From assembly GCA_014695195.1 (NCBI GenBank), contig JACJNW010000011.1:124001-188000 (forward strand): a stretch of DNA of 64,000 nt, in the 5' to 3' direction. The position numbers and the translations under genes are program-made. The notes beneath the pieces were generated by a model that saw only the letters and a list, made by a program, of their open reading frames with translations, made no database searches and was not told the origin of the DNA. Shown here piece after piece: positions 42,187-51,261 of this stretch; positions within the stretch are counted from its first letter, which is position 1; every line of letters starts with the position of its first letter. The DNA comes from Cyanobacteria bacterium FACHB-DQ100. GTDB lineage: Bacteria; Cyanobacteriota; Cyanobacteriia; Leptolyngbyales; Leptolyngbyaceae.

Positions 42187-43245
42187 ATGGCAACCGTTCG
42201 ACTCGATCGCATCACTCGACGTTTTAGTAAGTCCGCAGCCGTTGAGGATATTAGCTTTGAGATTCCTGATGGCGAGTTCTGGGTGTTGGTGGGTCCCTCT
42301 GGCTGTGGTAAATCAACCGTCTTACGCACGATCGCAGGGCTAGAAACGGCGACTTCTGGGAATTTGTACATTGGCGATCGGCTGGTGAATCAAGTCCCGG
42401 CTCGCCAGCGCGATGTGGCAATGGTGTTTCAAAATTACGCGCTTTACCCGCACATGACCGTGGCTGAGAACATTGCATTCGGGCTAAAAATGCGACAGGC
42501 AGAGCCGAAAACGATTCAAGAACGAGTCGAGTCAGTGGCAAGAATTTTAGAAATCGGTCACTTACTAGAGCGCAAACCGAGACAGTTATCGGGCGGGCAG
42601 CAGCAGCGAGTCGCCTTGGGAAGAGCGATCGCTCGTCAGCCGCAAGTGTTTTTGCTGGATGAGCCGCTCTCGAATCTAGATGCCCAACTGCGTGATGGGA
42701 CTCGAACTGAGCTTAAACAATTACATCAACAGGTCGGCATTACTACGATCTACGTTACGCACGATCAAGTTGAAGCGATGACTTTAGCCGATCGCATTGT
42801 TGTATTGGAGCGCGGCAGAATTCAGCAGATTGGTACACCTCAGGAAATTTACGATCGGCCCGTTAATCGTATGGTTGCTACGTTTCTTGGTAGTCCACCG
42901 ATGAATTTAATTTCAGCAACATTCACCGGGTCAAGCTTTCAGATTGGGGGGCAATCGTTTGCGCTCGCGCTCGATGTCCCACCCGGACAATACGATCTCG
43001 GAATTCGTCCAGAGCATCTTTCTGTGAATGCGACAGATCCACACTGCGTTGCTCAAGTGAGTGTAATTGAACCGTTGGGACGAGAAGTGCTGGTTCGTGC
43101 GGCGCTGGAAGGTCGATCGATCAATTTGCAGACTGAGCCAGCTTTGAATTTAAGATTGGGCGATCGCTTGCCGTTGCGGTTGGATCTCAATCGATTGTTT
43201 CTGTTTGATCCGATTTCTGGCGATCGAGTTTATCCGACTGATTGA
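42187..43245 (+). CDS. ABC transporter ATP-binding protein, UgpC/MsmK type
   Basis: A 352-aa importer ATPase. Walker A GPSGCGKST, signature LSGGQQQR, Walker B VFLLDEPLSNLD, and switch His in VTHDQ, then a TOBE-like domain with GIRPEHLSV. UgpC/MalK-type ATPases energise sugar or polyol importers and may serve several permeases. No permease or binding protein is adjacent. Start at ATG 42187 (MATVRLDRI) is preferred over the ATG at 42157, because the ten extra residues are not family-like. Confidence 0.93.
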   Translation: MATVRLDRITRRFSKSAAVEDISFEIPDGEFWVLVGPSGCGKSTVLRTIAGLETATSGNLYIGDRLVNQVPARQRDVAMVFQNYALYPHMTVAENIAFGLKMRQAEPKTIQERVESVARILEIGHLLERKPRQLSGGQQQRVALGRAIARQPQVFLLDEPLSNLDAQLRDGTRTELKQLHQQVGITTIYVTHDQVEAMTLADRIVVLERGRIQQIGTPQEIYDRPVNRMVATFLGSPPMNLISATFTGSSFQIGGQSFALALDVPPGQYDLGIRPEHLSVNATDPHCVAQVSVIEPLGREVLVRAALEGRSINLQTEPALNLRLGDRLPLRLDLNRLFLFDPISGDRVYPTD

Positions 43246-43284
43246 TATAGGAGCTTGATAGAAGAAGTTGGCTTCGATATTGCG

Positions 43285-44235
43285 TTATTGATAAAGCGAT
43301 CGAATCCATTCCCATTCATTTGTGAGTCCTTCTTTGAGTGCGACCTTGGGCTGATAGTTCAAGATTCGTTTTGCTTTAGAAACATTAGCCGAAGTATGAC
43401 GCGCATCGCCGATCGCTGTCTCGATTTTTTCCTGGCGAATCGATCGACCAATAATCGCCTCCATCGTGGCAATCACATCAGTTAGCATCACACGACTTCC
43501 ACCACCGATATTAAACACTTCTCCGACTGCCTCTGGAACCTCTGCTGCTGCGAGATTTGCCGCAATCACATCTGAAACAAAGGTAAAATCTCGCGTTTGC
43601 TGTCCATCGCCGTAAATGACGATCGCTTCATCCTGTAGAGCCGCTTTGAGAAACTTGTGAAACCCCATATCCGGGCGTTGTCGCTGACCGTACACCGTAA
43701 AATAGCGCAGCGCGCAAGTCGGAACCCCAAAGTTTTGATAATACAGTCCGCAGAGTTGTTCTGCTGCAAGTTTAGTAATGCCGTAGGGTGAAACGGGCTG
43801 CGGACTGATCGTTTCGGCGGTGGGAAGGGTTTCCGCATTGCCATAGATCGAAGAACTCGAAGCATAGATCAAGCGCTGGAGCCGTTTCGCAGATTTTGCC
43901 GCTTCTAAGAGAACTTGCGTGGCGTTGATGTTTTGCTCAGTGTAAGTGCGAAACCCTGCGCCCCAACTCGATCGCACTCCCGCCTGAGCCGCTTGATGAT
44001 ACACAACTTCTACATCGGTTAAAAGCGCCTCCCAGTCTAATTTCTGGAGGTCCGCTTCGATTAGCTCAAAGTTGGGATGCGCTAAACTACGAGCAAGATT
44101 TTTCCACTTCAGCGCAGAATCGTAATAATCATTGAACTGATCGACTCCAATGACCCGATCGCCACGATCGAGCAATGCCTCGACTAAATGAGAGCCGATA
44201 AATCCTGCCGCTCCGGTCACTACGCTAAGGGTCAT
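43285..44235 (-). CDS. NAD-dependent epimerase (UDP-sugar epimerase type)
   Basis: Extended short-chain dehydrogenase of 316 aa. NAD motif VTGAAGFIGSHL, DxD-like QFNDYYDSALKWKNL typical of UDP-glucuronate 4-epimerases and GDP/UDP-sugar epimerases, YASSSSIYG and catalytic YGITK. C-terminal HTSANVSKAKRILNYQPKVALKEGL resembles the UDP-GlcA epimerase end. It opens a minus-strand glycan block, so it probably supplies a modified nucleotide sugar, possibly UDP-galacturonate. The exact sugar is not determined. Confidence 0.9.
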   Translation of the reverse strand: MTLSVVTGAAGFIGSHLVEALLDRGDRVIGVDQFNDYYDSALKWKNLARSLAHPNFELIEADLQKLDWEALLTDVEVVYHQAAQAGVRSSWGAGFRTYTEQNINATQVLLEAAKSAKRLQRLIYASSSSIYGNAETLPTAETISPQPVSPYGITKLAAEQLCGLYYQNFGVPTCALRYFTVYGQRQRPDMGFHKFLKAALQDEAIVIYGDGQQTRDFTFVSDVIAANLAAAEVPEAVGEVFNIGGGSRVMLTDVIATMEAIIGRSIRQEKIETAIGDARHTSANVSKAKRILNYQPKVALKEGLTNEWEWIRSLYQ

Positions 44236-44306
44236 ATTGGAAACCGATTCCTCACGCCTAAAGGGTTCATCTTACCCGATCGTGGGCTTCGGTTGAAAAT
44301 GACGAT

Positions 44307-45344
44307 TTAACCGCGCATTTTGTTCAGTTGAAGCTTGAGTTTGCGGAATCGGTGATTCAGATTGCTAATTTTCTGTCTGCGGAATTTCGTGATTAGAGAG
44401 CGAGCCTGAGTGAAGCGATCGGGCGACTTAAATTCTTTGGGTCGATCTTGAGGAGCCTTGAGATAACGGTAGTGCAAAAACAAGTCCCGGTAAGGAATCG
44501 ACACATCTTCACCCTGGCACAAACGAGTAAAAGCAAAGGAAGGAATGCTCATATAGTGGAGGTATGTAAGCGGCTGCCCTTTGTCGTAGAGCACATGATC
44601 GTGCTGCTCAAAGCTTGATGACCAGTGTGAACCTGGTGCAGTACCAGTGATTGCGAAATTGTAGTAAGCAATTTGGCTCCGCAGTACCATGTAATTCATC
44701 AGCGATTGATCAGTTCCCCACAGAGCAAGCAGATTTGATTCTCCAGTTTGGAGCGAAGTCAGCAGCGATCGTAGAATTTCATCGGTAAATACGTTTTTCT
44801 TTGAAGCAAACCAGCCTGCACAAAAAATATCTGCTTTCAGTGTTTCAGCATCAAAGACCTTCATCAGTTCTGTTTCTGGGGCATCAAAAATATATTTAAT
44901 GTCTGAACTGTACTGATAGTCATTTGATACCCAATCATAGGTGTCTAACTTCTGAAAGACCGAATCAATTGAACCAAACGCTAAAGTATCGGCATCAAAA
45001 TAAACAAATCGATCGAACTCACCATCAAAACAGCACAGTTTACGGTGCATTTCGATGCGATAAACCTCAGGAAGCTGCCGTTCGCGCCAGACTTTTTGAG
45101 CGCGAACGTGAGATTTCCAAACCTGAGTTGCAAATGCTTCCCACTTCTGGAGCGATGCAGTGTTCTCAAATAAAGAAACCTGTGGTCGAGTGGCAATCTC
45201 CGATCGTACTTTTTCTAAACGGTCATTATAAGGAATGATACAGACTGGAATTTCAGGGCTGATATTTGCCTCAATACTATTGAGCAAAGCAACAAGCTGA
45301 TCGAATACGACATCATTGGCAAGAATGTAAATTCCATCTTTCAT
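44307..45344 (-). CDS. Npun_R2821/R2822-family GT-A-like glycosyltransferase (copy 1)
   Basis: A 345-aa protein of the Npun_R2821/R2822 type, a cyanobacterial family with a GT-A nucleotide-sugar fold like GT8. The start GIYILANDVVFDQLVALLNSIEANIS is the family signature, DAD at residues 117-119 in VYFDADTLAFGS is the metal-binding DxD motif, and WGTDQSLMNYMV and YLHYMSIPS follow. It has a basic C-terminal tail. The sugar donor and acceptor are unknown. Two related genes lie next to it. Confidence 0.88.
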   Translation of the reverse strand: MKDGIYILANDVVFDQLVALLNSIEANISPEIPVCIIPYNDRLEKVRSEIATRPQVSLFENTASLQKWEAFATQVWKSHVRAQKVWRERQLPEVYRIEMHRKLCCFDGEFDRFVYFDADTLAFGSIDSVFQKLDTYDWVSNDYQYSSDIKYIFDAPETELMKVFDAETLKADIFCAGWFASKKNVFTDEILRSLLTSLQTGESNLLALWGTDQSLMNYMVLRSQIAYYNFAITGTAPGSHWSSSFEQHDHVLYDKGQPLTYLHYMSIPSFAFTRLCQGEDVSIPYRDLFLHYRYLKAPQDRPKEFKSPDRFTQARSLITKFRRQKISNLNHRFRKLKLQLNKMRG

Positions 45345-45357
45345 TGCTCAGGCTCCT

Positions 45358-46233
45358 TCAGACTTTGAATGGCACAAGTCGCGAGAGTTTCCGCCAGAAT
45401 GCAGAACTCGGTTCATGTAAACATCGGTAGTGTTCCCACAAGCGCCAATAAGGCGCACCCGGACGCATTGAAATTCCTGCCCAGTGGAGGTATTTGAGTC
45501 TTTGATCTCGATCGTACAGAACATACTGTCGATTCTCAAAGTGCTTTGATCCTGCCCAACTTCCCGGAGCATTTTCCGGTGGTTTGACTAAATTCATCCG
45601 CTTCTCAAAGCACTTCAGAATCAAATAATTCAGAATCGGCTGATCCGTGACACCTTGAGTAAAGTCAAAGTATTCGCGATGTTGGGCGCAATCTTTCAGC
45701 ACATCATAGAGTTGATCCTCGGTGATCACTCCTTTGCGAGATCCCCAAAATCCACTGTTAAACACATCTTGTAGCTGTTCATCGATAAAGATGCTGTCTT
45801 TAACTACAGGTGAAAAGATGTTTCTCAAGCCTTCACTAGAATAGTGATAGTCACAGCAGAAAAAATCACACTTTGATAGATGTTGCAGCGTTTCGGAGAT
45901 CTGCTCAAACACCACAATATCTGTGTCAATGTAGAGAAATTCATCTAACACACCAAACCAGACTGCAAGCTTTCGCATTTTGTTTGGTAACTTGAGAAAG
46001 TCTCGATCGAAAATCTCTCCTACACGGCTGGTTAACCGCTCCAGTAGTTCTAAATCTGGAAACAATTGAACATTGTGCAATCGATTCAGCGTTGAGAAAA
46101 CATTCTCATACTCATCATTAAACGGAATCAAATAGATTAGAACAGTTGGATCATACAGTCGAATACTATTGAGCAGTGCGATCGCGTTTTCGATCACTTT
46201 GTCATTTGCAACAATGTAAATTCCTCGTTTCAT
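45358..46233 (-). CDS. Npun_R2821/R2822-family GT-A-like glycosyltransferase (copy 2)
   Basis: A 291-aa paralogue, more divergent than the others. MKRGIYIVANDKVIENAIALLNSIRLYDPTVLIYLIPFNDEYENV starts it, the metal motif is DTD (103-105) in FLYIDTDIVVFE, and TDQPILNYLILKCF and KYLHWAGISMR are the later family blocks. A short C-terminal helix follows. Its start overlaps copy 3's stop by four bases, so they are translated in sequence. The product of all three is probably added to a surface glycan. Confidence 0.87.
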   Translation of the reverse strand: MKRGIYIVANDKVIENAIALLNSIRLYDPTVLIYLIPFNDEYENVFSTLNRLHNVQLFPDLELLERLTSRVGEIFDRDFLKLPNKMRKLAVWFGVLDEFLYIDTDIVVFEQISETLQHLSKCDFFCCDYHYSSEGLRNIFSPVVKDSIFIDEQLQDVFNSGFWGSRKGVITEDQLYDVLKDCAQHREYFDFTQGVTDQPILNYLILKCFEKRMNLVKPPENAPGSWAGSKHFENRQYVLYDRDQRLKYLHWAGISMRPGAPYWRLWEHYRCLHEPSSAFWRKLSRLVPFKV

Positions 46234-47189
46234 GCTCGTCTCAACTTTTGTAGAACTTTCTGAACAAAACTCGGCTGTGCCTTTGGCATCGGAGGTTCTG
46301 TGAAAACAGGTCGCTTTTCTGGCTCGTGCAAAAATCGATAGTGCAAAAACAAATCACGATATGGAAAAGCAACATTCTCACCGTGACAAGCTTTTTCCAT
46401 GCGCTGTGGTTTTACCCCGATGTAGTGCAAGTATGTGAGGCGAAGTCCACGATCGTACAAAATATGTTCCTTGTCCTCAAAATGCTTTGAGGTGATTGAA
46501 CAACCCGTCGATTTTCCAAACGGCAATAGATGCGCTAAATTACAGCTTTTGATGCCCGATTTCATCACCATGTAATTGATCACAGGTTGTTCACCTGCTC
46601 CACCATAGAGAATCTCTCGATCGCCCTCTAACAATTGAGCAATCAGTGTTTCTCGCTGCTCTGCGTCAAAGAGTCCCCGTTTTGCAGCAAAGAAGCCTGA
46701 GCAAAAGATTTCTTTATCAACTCGCTCTTTCGGGAATACCTCGTACAGCTTTGGAGAATCAATGTTGTAGATCTTAGTGGGATCAAGAAATTGAAAGTCG
46801 TAAACGACCCAATCATGATCATTCAATTGTTCAAAGATGTGATCCATTGAACTCATCGCCAATGTATCTGCATCCATGTAAATAAAGCGATCGAACGGTG
46901 CATCAAACGCACAAAACCGCCGATGTGCCCCATACAGTCGCATCTTCTGATCCAATCGCTCCGGTGCAATCCGTTGCATAAACTGATCCCAACGGTCGAT
47001 CGAATCTTGGTCATCGTAAAGCATCACATTCGGACGATTACGAATTTCAGCCCGAATTCGATCAAGGTGATCATCAAATGGATAAATGCAAACGGGAATA
47101 TCGCAGCTAATATTGGCTTCAATGCTATTAAGCAAAGCGACTAACTGATCGAACACACGATCGTTTGCCAGAGTACAAATGCCATCCAT
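46230..47189 (-). CDS. Npun_R2821/R2822-family GT-A-like glycosyltransferase (copy 3)
   Basis: A 319-aa paralogue closest to copy 1: both share FDQLVALLNSIEANIS, (F/Y)xDADTLA, ENVAFPYRDLFLHYR(F/Y)L and a polar tail. The DxD is at residues 106-108 (MDADTLAMSS), and EQPVINYMVMKSGI and LTYLHYIGVKPQRM follow. It starts two bases after the GT10 gene ends. The three copies probably arose by tandem duplication, with copy 2 older or faster diverging. Confidence 0.88.
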   Translation of the reverse strand: MDGICTLANDRVFDQLVALLNSIEANISCDIPVCIYPFDDHLDRIRAEIRNRPNVMLYDDQDSIDRWDQFMQRIAPERLDQKMRLYGAHRRFCAFDAPFDRFIYMDADTLAMSSMDHIFEQLNDHDWVVYDFQFLDPTKIYNIDSPKLYEVFPKERVDKEIFCSGFFAAKRGLFDAEQRETLIAQLLEGDREILYGGAGEQPVINYMVMKSGIKSCNLAHLLPFGKSTGCSITSKHFEDKEHILYDRGLRLTYLHYIGVKPQRMEKACHGENVAFPYRDLFLHYRFLHEPEKRPVFTEPPMPKAQPSFVQKVLQKLRRA

Positions 47190-47191
47190 AA

Positions 47192-48157
47192 CTAAGAAAC
47201 CCGCTCAACGTATTCAGAAAGCCAATTCATTAGATTAAGTTTGTGCAGAATGATTTGCCGAGCTTCCGCGATCGCGTCTTTTGCTTCATACCAAGCATCC
47301 GGAGTCGCAGTCACTTCCTCAATGTATTTCCAGCCTTTTTCATCCATACTCGGCAACCGCAAAAAGCTCCCCGGAGGAAGTAATTTATCTGCGGCAGATC
47401 CACCGTAGTAAATGGGTAAGCACCACGCGAGCAGAGCATCCCAGAGCTTCTCAGTCACATACCAATCATTCTCGGCATAGTTCTCGATCGCTAAGTTGTA
47501 GTAGTAAGGAGCCATACCGTACCATTTCCCATTAATTCGACCCGTTGTAACTGCCCAATCCGGTAGATCTCGCCCATATAAGTCAAACTCCAGTCCGTTC
47601 TGCTGCAACAGTTTGAGAAATGCTAACCGCTTCAGATGATTCTCACTCCGACTAATGCCAGACGTAATCCAGCTACACTTGCGAACCTTCTCAGGCGGCG
47701 GCATTTCATTTAGCTCCCGAAACGAATTGCCTAAGTACCAAATCGCAGGCATATAGTCGGGAACAGGTGCATAGTCATCAGGGCCAGACACATAAGCACA
47801 GTATTGTTGTGCTTTCTCGTAGTTTGCTTTAGCAATATGTAAAATCTCATCGAGCGGGGGTTCTCGCAATAGATAAATCATTCGCTCTTTCGGAACACCT
47901 CGAAACTGTGGAGTCACATCCGGTAACGGAGCTGGACGTAATTGAGCGCGAACCTTTGATATTAATGTTTTTGGTGGTTTAGAACGAGGAAAATCGAACT
48001 GATACAACAACAAAAAATCTGGATTTGCAGCAGAGGCTTCAAGCTGAATGTTGCCCCAATGTCCAAACGGGTAAGGCGACTGTTGCCATAACCAATCGAT
48101 CGGGCTAGGCTTCAACCCGACATAACTACTCACCATTCCAACTACTTGCTTTTTCAT
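47192..48157 (-). CDS. Glycosyltransferase family 10 (fucosyltransferase-like)
   Basis: A 321-aa GT10-type enzyme. The signature block NYAENDWYVTEKLWDALLAWCLPIYYGG matches the alpha-1,3/4-fucosyltransferase motif with YVTEK. Earlier, YCAYVSGPDDY and SGISRSENHLKRLAFLKLLQQNGLEFDLYGRDLP resemble the donor-site region. Start MKKQVVGM (48157) has AGGA eight bases upstream; the longer frame runs back into the ABC gene and is rejected. It may add fucose or a related 6-deoxyhexose. Acceptor unknown. Confidence 0.9.
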   Translation of the reverse strand: MKKQVVGMVSSYVGLKPSPIDWLWQQSPYPFGHWGNIQLEASAANPDFLLLYQFDFPRSKPPKTLISKVRAQLRPAPLPDVTPQFRGVPKERMIYLLREPPLDEILHIAKANYEKAQQYCAYVSGPDDYAPVPDYMPAIWYLGNSFRELNEMPPPEKVRKCSWITSGISRSENHLKRLAFLKLLQQNGLEFDLYGRDLPDWAVTTGRINGKWYGMAPYYYNLAIENYAENDWYVTEKLWDALLAWCLPIYYGGSAADKLLPPGSFLRLPSMDEKGWKYIEEVTATPDAWYEAKDAIAEARQIILHKLNLMNWLSEYVERVS

Positions 48158-48167
48158 CGCCTTGTTC

Positions 48168-49970
48168 CTAAACAGTCTGAGCTTCTTCTGAAAACTGCAT
48201 TGCATGAAGTTGGGCATACAATCCACCCTGCTTTAACAGTTCCGCATGGGTTCCCACTTCTACGACGCGCCCTTTATCTAACACTGCAATCTGATCCGCT
48301 TTCTGCACGGTCGAGAGTCGGTGAGCAATCACCAGGGTTGTACGATCGCGGCTCAATTCATCGATCGCGCTCTGTACCAACCGCTCCGAGACTGTATCGA
48401 GTGCAGAAGTTGCTTCATCCAGAATGAGAATTTCTGGATCACGTAACAATGCTCTTGCGATCGCCAATCGTTGTCTTTGTCCGCCTGAAAGCATTACGCC
48501 GCGATCACCAATCAATGTATCGAACCCTTGGGGTAATTTGATAATGAACTCATAAGCATTGGCACGTTTTGCCGCTTCAATAATTTGCTCATCTGTAGCA
48601 TCTTTGCGAGCATAAGCAAGATTGTTCCGAACGGAATCGTTAAACAAGAAAGTATCTTGACTGACAATGCCCATTGCTTGACGAAGAGAACGGATCTCGA
48701 AGTCTTTGAGGTCGCGATCGTCAATCAGAATCCGTCCAGCGGTTGGATCATAAAATCGCGGCAGCAAATCCGCTAAGGTTGATTTTCCCGCCCCCGATGA
48801 TCCGACGAGCGCTAAAGTCGTTCCTTTAGGTAGCCAGAGATCAACTTGATTGAGCACTTGTCGATCGTGCCCCGGATAAGTGAATGCTAATTGCTCAAAC
48901 CGAATTCCCGCAGTCATTCCCGTATAAGGAATGTGCCCTTTAGACATGAATGGCTTACCTTCGCGCCGCAAGAAGTCATTCACCACAGAAACACTCGGAG
49001 CCAGATTCGCAAATGAACTACGTGCATTATTCAGTTGCCCCACAAACGGCAACATCCGAAACAACACCAGCAGGTATGTCAACAACACCGCAGAAAGCGA
49101 TTCTAGTTCGCCTCTAAAAAAGATTCGTCCTAGCAATAAAATCGCAATCACAACGGTTAATCCTGCCATCTCGTTGAGAGGTGGAATTAGCGCAGAATTA
49201 GCTTGAGAACTGAAATCAGCTTTTTCACGATAATCAATCAATCGTTCAATTTTTTGATACTCGTATGATTCGCTTCCGGTTGCTTTCACCAATCGAATTC
49301 CCGATAGCATTTCTAACACTGCGATCGAATAATCTCGCGACTGATCAGATAACTGTTGACCAAATCGTTTAGCACGTTTCACAAAAAAGCTATTGGAAAG
49401 AGAGACTGCTGCTAATAGAACAGTAGAGATTACAGTTAACTGCCAGGAAATCGATACAAGAATAATCAGAAACACAAAAATAGTAATCACCATAGACAGC
49501 ATTTGAACTGCTGTCCGAATCGCTGTTGCAGTCGAACCAATCTCACCCCCTAGCCGATTGATCAAGTCTCCAACTTTGGTTTTGATATAGAAATCAAAAT
49601 CAACATCGAGCAATAACCGCAAGCCTTCCTTGCGAATGTCACTGACTAGCGATCGTGATAAATGCCCCGAAGACAAGGTGCTGACATAGCTCGTCACATT
49701 CTTGAGCAAAATCGCCAGCAGAATCAATCCCAACATCGACAAAAACTGCGACTCTCCGCCTGATGCAGCCATGCTCGAAAAGACCTTCTGCAAAATCGGT
49801 GGCGCACCTTTAAGGTTCACCTCCTCGCCTAATAACCCCAGCACAACCGGGATAATCAGCATCGTACTCACGCCGTTAAACAACGCACCGGAAAATCCAA
49901 GCACGATCGTCAAGCCAATCCAGAGCGGACGACGGAGGGCAAATTGAAGCAGCAATCGATTTGGGGACAT
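48168..49970 (-). CDS. MsbA-type ABC exporter, fused permease and ATPase
   Basis: A 600-aa half-transporter. Six membrane helices lie in residues about 15-320, with an extended N-terminal loop around ASGGESQFLSML. The ATPase part has Walker A GSSGAGKST, Q-loop GIVSQDTFLF, signature LSGGQRQR, Walker B ILILDEATSALD and switch His in VIAHRLSTV. Flanked by glycosyltransferases, it most likely flips a lipid-linked or other glycan across the plasma membrane. It forms homo- or heterodimers; no second half is nearby. Confidence 0.93.
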   Translation of the reverse strand: MSPNRLLLQFALRRPLWIGLTIVLGFSGALFNGVSTMLIIPVVLGLLGEEVNLKGAPPILQKVFSSMAASGGESQFLSMLGLILLAILLKNVTSYVSTLSSGHLSRSLVSDIRKEGLRLLLDVDFDFYIKTKVGDLINRLGGEIGSTATAIRTAVQMLSMVITIFVFLIILVSISWQLTVISTVLLAAVSLSNSFFVKRAKRFGQQLSDQSRDYSIAVLEMLSGIRLVKATGSESYEYQKIERLIDYREKADFSSQANSALIPPLNEMAGLTVVIAILLLGRIFFRGELESLSAVLLTYLLVLFRMLPFVGQLNNARSSFANLAPSVSVVNDFLRREGKPFMSKGHIPYTGMTAGIRFEQLAFTYPGHDRQVLNQVDLWLPKGTTLALVGSSGAGKSTLADLLPRFYDPTAGRILIDDRDLKDFEIRSLRQAMGIVSQDTFLFNDSVRNNLAYARKDATDEQIIEAAKRANAYEFIIKLPQGFDTLIGDRGVMLSGGQRQRLAIARALLRDPEILILDEATSALDTVSERLVQSAIDELSRDRTTLVIAHRLSTVQKADQIAVLDKGRVVEVGTHAELLKQGGLYAQLHAMQFSEEAQTV

Positions 49971-50037
49971 ACGGGGCAGAGGATAACAATCTGAAGTTTT
50001 GGCAAGAAACTGCTTCTAGTTATCCCGATGCCTGCAC

Positions 50038-51192
50038 TTAACTCACGCTTTGCAGAACATCCGCCAGAATTGGAGCCATCGCATCAACGCTATACTGCGC
50101 GACACAGCGCGCTCGCAGCGCTTGACCTCGTTTTTCTGCTTCCTGCCAATCCTGAAAGATTTCGGCGATCGCACTCGCTAACTGATCCGGAGATTCTGGC
50201 TCAACAAGATAGCCTAAATTCCCCAAAATCTCTGGAATATCTCCTACACGAGTTGCCAAGACCGGCTTTGCCATCGACATCCCTTCGGTGAGCTTGATCG
50301 GAAATTGCGCTTGAGCCGTGACCGTATCGCGCTGAGGAACCACGACCACATGAGCCGCCGCCACAATCTCCGGCATCTGCCAAAATGGAGCAGGTGGCAG
50401 CTTGACCACCCATTGTCCCCATCGATCGATTAACTGTCGATCGTAGTCATCATAGGGGCTTCCACCGACGATCACCAGTCTAAGATCCGGCTGGTTTAAG
50501 CGATCGAGTGCGATCAAAACCTCTTCTAATCCTTTATGCGGACGCGATGCCCCCGGGAACATCAGCACCCGGTACTGGGATAAGCCATATTTGCGCCGAC
50601 TTTCCACGGGATCAAATCGGCTTGGATCAAACATATCTGTATCCTTGCCGTTGGGAAGATAGGTTCCACCAAACCGCTTTTGCAGAAAGTTCGTGTCGAT
50701 CGTAATCGCATCCGCGTATCCGATCAGCCGTTCCATCCATTGCAGGTAAAGGAAATGATCGGGCGATCGTAGCGCTCCATTCGATTTCAAAATATCTCGC
50801 CCAAATTGCTTTAGGTTCGGTCGATAGCGCGTTTGATCACCGCCTGTCCAACTCAATTCCCAGTCATCCACATCGAGAAACACAGGAACACGCGATTTTA
50901 ACTTCTTTAAAAGTCCAACTCCAAAGCTTGAAGGCTTCGGCTTCACGGCATAAATCAAATCACCATCTATACGATCGAGCAATTGACCCACAGAACTAAA
51001 AAACTGCGGATAGTTACAGCCTGGTAAACAGACGATTGGCAAATCTGCGGGTGGTTCTGGATAGATTTTTTCACCAAATAGAAATCCGAGGATTTCGACT
51101 TCGTGATTTAGCTTTTTGAGAACTTGGGCGAGAAGATAGGCGCGATCGACTCCACCTTTAGAAAAGTTAGGCGTGAGAATAGAAACTTTCAT
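50038..51192 (-). CDS. Glycosyltransferase family 4 (A)
   Basis: A 384-aa GT-B-fold transferase. KVSILTPNFSKGGVDRAYLLAQVLKKLNHEVEIL opens the N-terminal domain. YRVLMFPGASRPHKGLEEVLIALDRL and RLVIVGGSPYDDYDR lie in the middle. FPIKLTEGMSMAKPVLATRVGDIPEILGNLGYLVEPESPDQLA is the donor-binding E-x7-E-type end. Start MKVSIL at 51192; the fourteen residues before it are non-family. Nucleotide-sugar specificity unknown. Confidence 0.92.
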   Translation of the reverse strand: MKVSILTPNFSKGGVDRAYLLAQVLKKLNHEVEILGFLFGEKIYPEPPADLPIVCLPGCNYPQFFSSVGQLLDRIDGDLIYAVKPKPSSFGVGLLKKLKSRVPVFLDVDDWELSWTGGDQTRYRPNLKQFGRDILKSNGALRSPDHFLYLQWMERLIGYADAITIDTNFLQKRFGGTYLPNGKDTDMFDPSRFDPVESRRKYGLSQYRVLMFPGASRPHKGLEEVLIALDRLNQPDLRLVIVGGSPYDDYDRQLIDRWGQWVVKLPPAPFWQMPEIVAAAHVVVVPQRDTVTAQAQFPIKLTEGMSMAKPVLATRVGDIPEILGNLGYLVEPESPDQLASAIAEIFQDWQEAEKRGQALRARCVAQYSVDAMAPILADVLQSVS

Positions 51193-51261
51193 ACAGGAAA
51201 AAATGGGGAACGGAGGCGTATTCAACAGATGCAATTCCCCAATGCCCTGAGTATTCCCGCT

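Noticed and set aside
42690-42712. T-arm-like sequence GGGACTCGAAC inside the UgpC-type gene
   Set aside because: It lacks matching acceptor, D and anticodon arms and lies in a conserved coding region, so it is not a tRNA.
44307-47189. Three adjacent similar genes as an assembly artefact
   Set aside because: Amino acid sequences differ widely, and copy 2 has a different metal motif and length, so these are old paralogues.
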